Shown here piece after piece: positions 21,107 through 28,799 of a DNA stretch of 34,448 nucleotides. The first letter of the stretch is position 1, and the number at the start of each line of letters is the position of its first letter. The position numbers were made by a program, and so were the translations under genes. A model generated the notes under the pieces. That model was given only the letters and a program-made list of their open reading frames with translations, had not been told where the DNA came from and made no database searches. The stretch comes from Chromera velia (taxonomy: Eukaryota > Sar > Chromeraceae). The DNA lies in contig JAHBMJ010001014.1 in assembly GCA_018398765.1 (NCBI GenBank), forward strand, positions 1,963 through 36,410, written 5' to 3'.

Positions 21107-21693
21107 GAGAAGAAGAAGAAACATATAGTCTGTCTGCCTTGTCTGTTGTGTTCATGAAGAAAAGAGGGGAGAAGAAGAAGCATTTAGTCTGTCTTGCTAG
21201 AGTCGGTTCATCCGTCAGCGCTTAGAATGGTCTTTGCTTTTGTCGTGAGACTAGAATGTCCGAAAAAAAACTACAGCTCATACGGTCTGCACATCTGCCC
21301 ACCTATCTGTATGCATCCGTGCATGCATGTCTGTATTGAGACAGAGCTGCATGGGTCCTCAGTGGTTCTTCAAAATGAACGATCTGTATTCTGTAATCCC
21401 TTCAAGCGCATTGTTTATTTACCCATTGACTGTTCGATGATAAGGTAGGTAGGGAAGGGACTCTTGTCCCGTCCATCCAGCCCCCCCTTTAATTTTGTGT
21501 TTGCACACTCATGTGTGTCACGCTCTCTCGTTCCTTTGCCGTTTGGATGTCGACACGTAAAGGCGTGAATTATCTCAGAGTTCTCTCGGCTTTGCGTTCT
21601 GACGCACGCATGCACACGCCTCCTTCCTCCCTTCGCTTGTGTGGACTGCAGGTTTCGGACAGCGTGAGGGAATTGGCGGGATCTGCCGACTGA
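18755..21693 (+). CDS. DNAL1: Axonemal outer-arm dynein light chain 1 (LRR protein), 189 aa, five exons
   Basis: Exons are 18755-18953, 19521-19720, 20095-20160, 20768-20830 and 21652-21693; they sum to 570 nt, 189 codons plus TGA. Animal DNAL1 has about 190 residues. The product is the leucine-rich-repeat light chain that binds the motor domain of an outer-arm dynein heavy chain in motile cilia. Landmarks match the family throughout: WEEKT, IPP-like [64 protein letters not shown]. The exon 1/2 join makes a Lys codon that restores the family's LKNL. All four introns start GTCAGT or GTCGGT and end TGCAG. Exon 5 ([13 protein letters not shown]) is short and less conserved, so it is the least certain. 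Introns carry CTTC, CA and CTGT repeats. The gene implies a flagellated stage. Confidence 0.94.
19270..19385 (+). repeat. CTTC-rich tract in dynein LC1 intron 1
   Basis: CTTCCTTCCTTC-type tetranucleotide repeats with interruptions, inside the intron 18954-19520, pyrimidines on the coding strand. Confidence 0.9.
20200..20562. repeat. CT, CTTC and CA microsatellites in dynein LC1 intron 3
   Basis: A CT run and CTTC run lie at about 20203-20275, and an interrupted CA run at about 20501-20562. All are in the intron 20161-20767. Confidence 0.93.
21060..21195 (+). repeat. CTGT run and purine-rich interspersed motif in dynein LC1 intron 4
   Basis: A CTGT run (about 21075-21107) is followed by GAAACATATAG (21118-21128), more CTGT, TTCATGAAGAAAAG (21151-21164) and another purine stretch. 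The same two words flank CTGT runs in intron 2 of the gene at 2751-5633. Confidence 0.8.
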
Positions 21694-22597
21694 TGGGGGC
21701 ATCGCCTCTCCTTTGCTGGTTGGCGACTGGCTTAGCGATTGGTGGAGGGAAAGCAAAAGGTTCCCGGGCACACACGTCAAGTTTGGTTTTAGAATCATCT
21801 GCTGATGCAAATTACATGATCGCATCAGCAGGCAGTATAAAGAATTGACTTAATTGTATTGAAATACACATACATATAAAACATGCAAGCAAGTTGAAGC
21901 AACAAAAGTTCAGTAAAAACTAGAGTAAAAACTGTACATTGCACAAATACATTAATATTGAAATACTAACTATTACTAAGTAACTGTTCAAGTTCGAAGT
22001 TCATTATAATTAGGAAAGTACATCGTCTTGTTTCTATATTTGATTGATTTGATTGATAACTTGAATGAAATAGAAATTATAAAATTCTAATCAATAAATT
22101 GTTGAATATAATCAGAATGTTGATCTTCTATATATTAACATATACTTGCATGGAGGATATACTAAAATTAATTAACTTAAAATTAAGTTAAAGATAGGAT
22201 AGGATGAATGTTCCGGCTAACGTTCATTTATGACTAAATTTGCTCTATATTGTTTCTTTAATTCATTCGCTGTCGCATCTTCTGTTAGACTCCCCGGGAT
22301 CATTTGTTCACGATGATCGAAGGCCAGTGCATCTTCTTCTGCCAAACGCCGCATATTAACACCTCTTAGATTGATTCTCTTCTCTCAGAGACTGCATACA
22401 TGTGTGGAGAGCCATCAAACCAGTCAGGAGTCTGCATAGCTTTCTTTCCTTTTGCTGGAGTCAGTCTCAACGCTTCAATGTGTATATATGCAGGCGTTCG
22501 AAAGACTACTGTATGTAGTGATTCACTCTCAAGGGTGCATGTGCACACCGTAAGCAGATCATCCATGCACCTTCTTTACCGCAGGGAGGGAAGGGAT
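21694..22597. other. AT-rich intergenic region between convergent genes
   Basis: From about 21850 to 22300 the DNA is AT-rich with no credible open frame. It separates the 3' ends of dynein LC1 (plus) and the secreted-protein gene (minus). The plus frame 22400-23281 runs antisense to the minus-strand exon and is rejected. Confidence 0.55.
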
Positions 22598-25426
22598 TCA
22601 CGCCGTCGGCCCCTGAATTTCAAACATTTCGTCTTGTGCCAGTCCCTGCGCGATTGCAACCGTGTACGCAAAGGGGGGTACCTCGGGTCCCTCATATGCC
22701 GGATTGTACTGCTGGAAGATGTCCGCCATCAGTTGACCGACATCGACGTTCCCCCCCATGGAGCCTTCCAGACCTTCCGCCTCCACAAGGGCCTTTACGG
22801 ATTTCGCATTTGCCAGTCTTTGGGGGGTTGCGGAGAACTCGCCGTCTTTGAACTCTGGCTGGAAGACCTCATAGAGGGCTTTGGCAGGGGCCATCTCCTG
22901 ATCTTTGCTCAGCCCGCCGGACTTCCACAGGTCCATTGCCCAGCCATACCAGAAAGATTTCTTCCCCTGCGTACTAATCTCCAGCAACCACCCCCTTTTG
23001 TAAACTTCTTCAAACGTTTCCGCGATGTCCTTAACCCCCGACTTCAAATATTCGAACCACCCCTCTTTGCCTTCTTTCTTCTTCTCTTCAACTTCTTCCT
23101 TCAGGCTGTCCAGCCTTTGGAGTTCGTCCATTTTGTCGAAGAATCCTGCCAGACAGACAGACAGAAAGACAGACAAACAGGCAAACATATAGACAAGCAG
23201 ATAAATAGACAAGCAGCCAAACAGACAAACAGACAGACAAACAAACAAACACACAAACCGACAAACATACAAATAAGATAAACAGGCAGACAGACAGACC
23301 GAGCCACACAGTGAAAGTGTAAGTGCGTGTGTGTGTGTGTCATAGAATACATACATAAATTTGGATGACTGAATGCATGATTGCATGCCAACTCAAGTCA
23401 TGAGTGCATCATCTTCCCATGATTGACTGCCAACTCGTATTTATCTATGAGGAAGGAACCTCACACCGGTTGCCTTTCTGCCTGCGTGAATAGATCGAAA
23501 GATTCATTTGAACAGCCGTGAGACAGACGTGAACGAACGCAACTGGAGGGAGACAGGGGCAACAGTCTGAGTGGAGAGACAGAGAAGTTTGTTGAGCATT
23601 CGACACAAGGTGCAAGCAGATCGAGAGCAACAACTGAATTGTATTTCCGCCTTCTCCAGACAGACGTCGGTCAGACAGCTAATTTTGCTTTTTCTGAATG
23701 CTGTCTCTTCCTTCTACAGACAGACGGACAGACTGGTAATTTTGTTTTTTTTTGAATGCCGTCTCTTCCTTCTATAGACAGACGGAGAGACAGGTAATTT
23801 TGTATTTTTTTTTTAATGGTGTGTCTTCCTTCTCCAGACAGACGGACAGACAGTTTTTTTTTTTTTTGAATGGTGTCTCTTCCTTCTCCAGACAGACGGA
23901 GAGACAGGTAATTTTGTTTTTGTTTTTAATGGTGTCTCTTCCTTCTACAGACAGACGGACAGACAGGTAATTTTGTTTTTTTTTTGAATGGTGTCTCTTC
24001 CTTCTACAGACAGACGGACAGACAGTTTTTTTTTTTTTTTTGAATGGTGTCTCTTCCTTCTACAGACAGACGGACAGACAGTTTTTTTTTTTGAATGGTG
24101 TGTCTTCCTTCTCCAGACAGACGGACAGACAGTTTTTTTTTTTTTTTGAATGGTGTCTCTTCCTTCTCCAGACAGACGGAGAGACAGGTAATTTTGTTTT
24201 TGTTTTTAATGGTGTCTCTTCCTTCTACAGACAGACGGACAGACCGAATTTTGTTTTTTTTTTGAATGGTGTCTCTTCCTTCTACAGACAGACGGACAGA
24301 CAGTTTTTTTTTTTTTTTGAATGGTGTGTCTTCCTTCTCCAGACAGACGGACAGACAGTTTTTTTTTTTGAATGGTGTCTCTTCCTTCTCCAGACAGACG
24401 GACAGACAGTTATTATTATTATTTTTTTTTAATTATGTTCCTTCCTTCTCCAGACAGACGGACAGACAGATACGCAGCAACACTGACAGACAGCAATCAG
24501 GCAGGCAGTATGATTTCTTCAAACCGACCTTGGGTTACGAAATGTAAAACAGAGACACAAACAGAGACAGAGGAGGAGGAACAAACAAAGAAAGACAGCC
24601 AAGGCTGACCTTGGGTACCCATGATCAGAACACCCAGCGAGGCCTTGACATTCCGCATGCCCTTTATCCAGTGGCGCACATCGGCGGTCTTAATCGACAG
24701 CCTCACAGGACGGCACTTCTCCTCTGTCCCAACAACGCCTTTCTCTGTCCGGGCATTCCCCTCAAACTCGGCATCGGGGTGCTGCATTCCGCGGCACCAG
24801 TCCCAGGCACTGCTCTTTAGAGTATAGTCGTATCTGAGTGGGATAGTTCGGACTTGGGGCCCAGTGGTACTATTGTCGATCCAAACGGCCCGCACTGTCC
24901 CCATGGTATTGCCCATTCTTCCAATATACATCTCCCCTTTCAGGTAGAAGGCGATCTGCACATTCACGCCGCCCTTAATCGGGCCAAGCTGCTCGACAAG
25001 TAATGACTGAATTTGACCGAAAGCGTCCTCGAGCCCTCGGGAAAAAGAGAGCCTTATACCGGTGACCCAAGGGTCATCTCTGGCGAGGTCCTCACTGACA
25101 GCCGAAGTACCAGTCCTCATTGCTTCAGCGAGCAGGGGGAAGGCGGCGCTCAACCACTTCCCCCCCTCTGGACCAAAAGCTTCACAGATGAGCATCGCCC
25201 AACCGTTGGTAAAAGTGAAGGTCTCCGCTTTGTTTTTGGCATAATTCTCGGAAATCGTTCCGGGCAGACTCACACCCCCAAGCAACCACTTTCCATCATC
25301 CACTGTGGCTTCAACGGGCGTGAACACCTCAGGCTCGGTGTCAGTTTTTGTTGCTGACTTGAGCTTTAGTGCGAAAGTTTGCGCGAAGATCGCGACGAAG
25401 ATGATCACAGCAGTCGGGTACTTCAT
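22598..25426 (-). CDS. Two-exon secreted protein, 454 aa, family not recognised
   Basis: In coding order the exons are 25426-24610 and 23145-22598, joined in phase 1 across a 1464-bp intron (donor GTCAGC, acceptor TGGCAG). The total is 1365 nt, 454 codons plus TGA. The N-terminus MKYPTAVIIFVAIFAQTFA is a clear signal peptide, so the product probably enters the secretory pathway. The mature part is acidic to neutral with three cysteines in exon 1 and no obvious transmembrane helix. Exon 2 opens with a charged, coiled-coil-like stretch (DELQRLDSLKEEVEEKKKEG). A similar aromatic motif appears in both exons, TNGWAMLICEAFG and FWYGWAMDLWKSG, and could reflect an old internal duplication. I do not recognise the family and assign no function. 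The intron carries CTGT repeats and a 15-unit tandem array. Confidence 0.75.
23146..23340 (-). repeat. CTGT-type runs in the secreted-protein intron
   Basis: GACA/AACA tetranucleotide runs on the plus strand, so CTGT on the coding (minus) strand, adjoin the intron acceptor. A short GT run sits at 23328-23340. Confidence 0.9.
23640..24475. repeat. Tandem array of 15 units of 51-60 bp inside an intron
   Basis: The array reads, on the plus strand, TTCCTTCTACAG or TTCCTTCTCCAG, then ACAGACGGACAGACAG, then either GGTAATTTTG or a pure T run, then GAATGGTGTCTC. The CAGACAGACG core recurs at about 23657, 23716, 23775, 23835, 23890, 23949, 24007, 24064, 24115, 24170, 24229, 24286, 24341, 24392 and 24452. 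A higher-order period of about 280 bp (five units) is visible: units from 23835 match those from 24115. It lies wholly in the minus-strand gene's intron. Confidence 0.95.
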
Positions 25427-26433
25427 CGCGAACGCTTGAGACTGAGATAAAAACTTGATTTAGGTAACAGACCTCTGAGAGCAAAGTCCGCGAGTAGCAG
25501 ATGTGTTGCTTACAGATTAATTGCCGTCAGACAGGTCGTGAATGAATGATGGCATGTAATTCACTCAATGCTCTCTCATCAATCTGTAGAGTCCTGCAAT
25601 TCATACATGCAGACACGCGTATACGTATACGTCTCTTTCGATCAAAAAAAACAGCTTCGAAAAATGATGCATGCATGCATGCATCCATCTTTTTTTTTTG
25701 TTTTTGTGCATGCAATGTGCATGCATGCATGATGCATGCATGTTTTATATTAAATTTTTTCTATTATTAATATATAATACAAGTGCGTGCGCGCGCTCTG
25801 CGCGCGGAGGTGAGTGAGTTTGGCAGTGCATGCATGCATGAGACGCTGTTGATCGATTGTGCCGTATATTTTGAAGAGAGACGCACTATGCCAAACTCAT
25901 TATAAATATAATTTTGACTGATCTCGTAATATATTGGCCGCGGCTTTATATATTATCAGGCCTCTCAGTTTGGTCCCTGCTGGATTGAAAATATTAATTG
26001 GATGAACTAAAATTTTGGATGAGCACATACAACCTGTGTGAAATTCGAGGACGATATAATAATTTACCATCGTTTAATTTCACAATAGGATTATCACTTA
26101 CGTTAGATAACTAACAAGTTTGTTCGCGTGCATTTATGCGTGAAGGCAACTTCGTGTGAGTAACTTTGTGCAAAAATCTTGGAGAGCAGCTCAGGTATTA
26201 ACAAATCATTGTAAATCCGAGGCCCTGAGAAGTATCGGAATCTCGCGCTAGCACTAGCTAGCATAAAAATTGCGCATGCACGTGATTTTTAAGTACCGCT
26301 GCCTGAGTCAAGACCGATTTGGAATAAGATACTCATCTGACTTAGCATATGAGGCTGAGTATATGTGTCTCTAATAATAATACTCTATACTAGTAATATC
26401 AACATTTTTAACCACACTTATTATCACGTTAAA
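25427..26433. other. Intergenic region with ATGC palindromic repeats
   Basis: The 5' flank of the secreted-protein gene. GCATGCATGC-type runs lie at about 25666-25685 and 25709-25742, and again at 25828-25840. A GC-alternating inverted repeat (GCGCGC, CTCT, GCGCGC) sits near 25788-25806. The rest is AT-rich without credible frames. Confidence 0.6.
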
Positions 26434-27088
26434 TGTTATGGAAGCAGAGCTTAGGACATACTCTGCTATAAGGCTGTAGCTGCACCGAAACCGTCAGCTA
26501 AGCCTAGCCATCAAACGTGGTTTGGGGAGAGAGAGTACTCAGCTAATCTGAGGACTTCCCACGTGTCATCACTATGAACTATAGACACGCCTCTCTCTAC
26601 TTGTATGGAACCTATGAATACGGTTCATCCCAGACTAACACACACGGTTCACCAACAAACAGTGAACCTAGGGAACAGGGAAATCGGGAAGTGTCAGTCC
26701 AACGCTGGATCAACATTCCACAGAAACGAATGATCGATCAGCACTCTTACTCACAGGACAGCATACACGAACTTGCATGCACATTGCAATGCAGATGCAT
26801 ATGAGATGACGTATAGCGGTATTTAAAGGCAAGACGCAGGAGCAAGGGCCACAGCCGCTACCGGCATGTCGCCGCCCACAGTTTGACGCCCACAGAGACT
26901 TATGCAAGTATCAGTGACCCGGCATGCCTTGGCGTATGTGGCCCTCAACTCAAGGACCTCACCAAACAGGCTTAAACAAACAGGCCAAACAACATCAAAC
27001 AGCTAACAGGCCTAACAAGCCAAACGACAGACTTCAGCTCACTTACTCTAGTCAAACAACAGGCTCTGGTTAGCCATTTTCCCTCACA
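26434..27088 (-). repeat. LTR copy 1 (655 bp)
   Basis: Aligns without gaps to 28145-28799 at an offset of 1711. I counted 38 mismatches, about 94 percent identity, 37 of them transitions. In the element's inferred minus sense this is the 3' LTR. Confidence 0.93.
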
Positions 27089-28144
27089 GATCACCCCCCG
27101 AGAGAACTCCATGAAACAAAGCTCTCGAGTCAACACATGAACCGATATGAACTGCCCACGCTAGATGTCATTAATGCAATCGACTGCAGACTACCTTTTA
27201 TCTGACTCAGACTCAAAAAAGTGATGGACTAACTAACTAACAAACTGTTGAACAAACTAACGAACAAACGAATGGATGGACGACTCAAGATAACTGACTT
27301 AACAACTGACAAACATCTAACACCCAGTTCCCTCCAACCACATGAGCTTACATTCAAGCTCGACTTGACTGTCACTTGCGGATGAGTTCAACAGAATGGC
27401 ACATGCATAAACTTATACGCTTTCTCTCATAGATCACCCCCTGTCTGAACTCACGCAAGGAGGGAAGACACACTTTGAGAGAAACAGTCACCTACAATGA
27501 AGAAACTTTGTCTGTCTTTCTTTTAGTTTGCAGGTGCATAGAGATGACGGTATGCTTGACTCCTCAAAAGAACCAGTCCCTTCCTTACAACACGGAAGCA
27601 CAGCTTTTCGTGCCTACAGACCTAACTAAACGACTCTATTGATCAAGCGGACTCAAGCTGACTATAACACAGCCACAAATCTGGACAACGACCGTGTGCT
27701 TCCGTAACAATTGGTACTTGCCTGCATCGGGCTCGTACTGTTGACTGTGAGCTTGACTCCGCTTTTGTCTCACTCTATAATGGTCGTTGTCTCGTTTTCG
27801 GTTTTGCTTCGACTCGTGGAGACGGACTTCTTCCGAAGTCGTTTGTTTGTTCTGCTTGCTGCGGGGCCCTGAGTCTCTTCAGGGCAACAGTTGTTACTCT
27901 GTGGCGGCATGTTAGTGCCCTTGTTCTCGTTTTCGCTGCAGTAAAGCAGCTTGGAACCTTGGAAGAGCGCTTGTTGGACAGAGGCCGTCTTGTATCCTAA
28001 GGAGATGAATGGAGACGGCAAGTTTGCGCTGTCTGTTCTGTCCGTCCGTCTGAGGCGCTTGAAGGGCACAGCAGTGATCGGAGGTGCTTGTTTGAAGGGC
28101 GTTTCCTTTACTGCGACGGTTCGGGCCCGCCTGGGAGCACCAAT
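27089..28144 (-). other. Internal region of the LTR element, no polymerase genes
   Basis: 1056 bp with only short frames. A second copy of the LTR-junction word (TAGATCACCCCC at 27430-27441, compared with CAGATCACCCCC at 27087-27098) suggests a duplicated polypurine-like site. The minus frame from the primer site to 27770 is the only sizeable one and is Lys/Arg/Thr-rich at its end. Confidence 0.7.
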
Positions 28145-28799
28145 TGTTATAGAAGTAGAGCTTAGGACACGCTCTGCTATAAGGCTGTAGCTGCACCGAA
28201 ACCGTCAGCTAAGCCTAGCCATCAAACGTGGTCTGGGGAGAGAGAGTACTCAGCTAATCTGAGGACTTCCCATGTGTCATCACTATGAACTATAGACACG
28301 TCTCTCTCTACTTGTATGGAACCTATGAATACGGTTCATCCCAGACTAACACATACGGTTCACCAACAAACAGTGAACCTAGGGAACAGGGAAATCGGGA
28401 AGTGTCAGTCCAACGCTGGGTCAACATTCCATAGAAACGAACGATCGATCAGCACTCTTACTCACAGGACAGCATATACGAACTTGCATGCACACTACAA
28501 TGCAGATGCGCGTGAGATGACGTATAGGGGTACTTAAGGGCAAAACGTAGGAGCAAGGGCCATGGCCGCTACCGGCATGCCGCCGCCCATAGTCTGATGC
28601 CCACAGAGACTCACGCAAGTATCAGTGACCCGGCATGCCTTGGCGTATGTGGCCCTCAACTCAAAGACCTCACCAAACAGGCTTAAACAAACAGGCTAAA
28701 CAGCATCAAACAGCCAACAGGCCTAACAAGCCAAACGACAGACTTCAGCTCACTTACTCCAGTCAAACAACAGGCTCCGGTCAGCCACTTTCCCTCACA
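28145..28799 (-). repeat. LTR copy 2 (655 bp)
   Basis: Partner of 26434-27088, same length, TG...CA ends. In the inferred minus sense it is the 5' LTR, followed after the bases AT by the primer-binding-like TGGTGCTCCCAGG. Confidence 0.93.

Larger units (their letters stand above)
26434..28799 (-). mobile_element. Short non-autonomous LTR retroelement
   Basis: Two direct 655-bp repeats, each starting TG and ending CA, flank 1056 bp. No reverse transcriptase, integrase or protease is present. Flanking 5-mers are TTAAA (26429-26433) and TTCAA (28800-28804), a target duplication with one mismatch. The element probably reads on the minus strand: two bases after the minus-sense 5' LTR (at 28142) comes TGGTGCTCCCAGG, complementary to a tRNA-like 3' end in CCA. 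Before the other LTR lies a G-rich tract (GGGGGGTGATC in minus sense, from 27089), a plausible polypurine tract. The internal region has a minus-strand frame of about 100-130 codons ending near 27770 that starts near the primer site, lacks an ATG at its 5' end and matches no family I know. The size fits a TRIM or LARD-like deletion derivative. Confidence 0.88.

Noticed and set aside
22400..23281. 293-codon plus-strand frame
   Set aside because: Antisense to exon 2 of the minus-strand secreted-protein gene, whose splice phase and signal peptide are consistent.
23640..24475. CRISPR-like array
   Set aside because: Units are direct tandem repeats with no unique spacers, in a eukaryotic intron and with no cas genes.
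23571..24547. Plus-strand frames with repeated SSFSRQTDRQ motifs
   Set aside because: They translate the intronic tandem array; poly-Phe linkers come from T runs and there is no start context or domain.
27770..28069. 99-codon minus-strand frame as a gag gene
   Set aside because: It lacks an ATG at its 5' end and any gag or zinc-knuckle motif; kept only as a possible remnant inside the LTR element.
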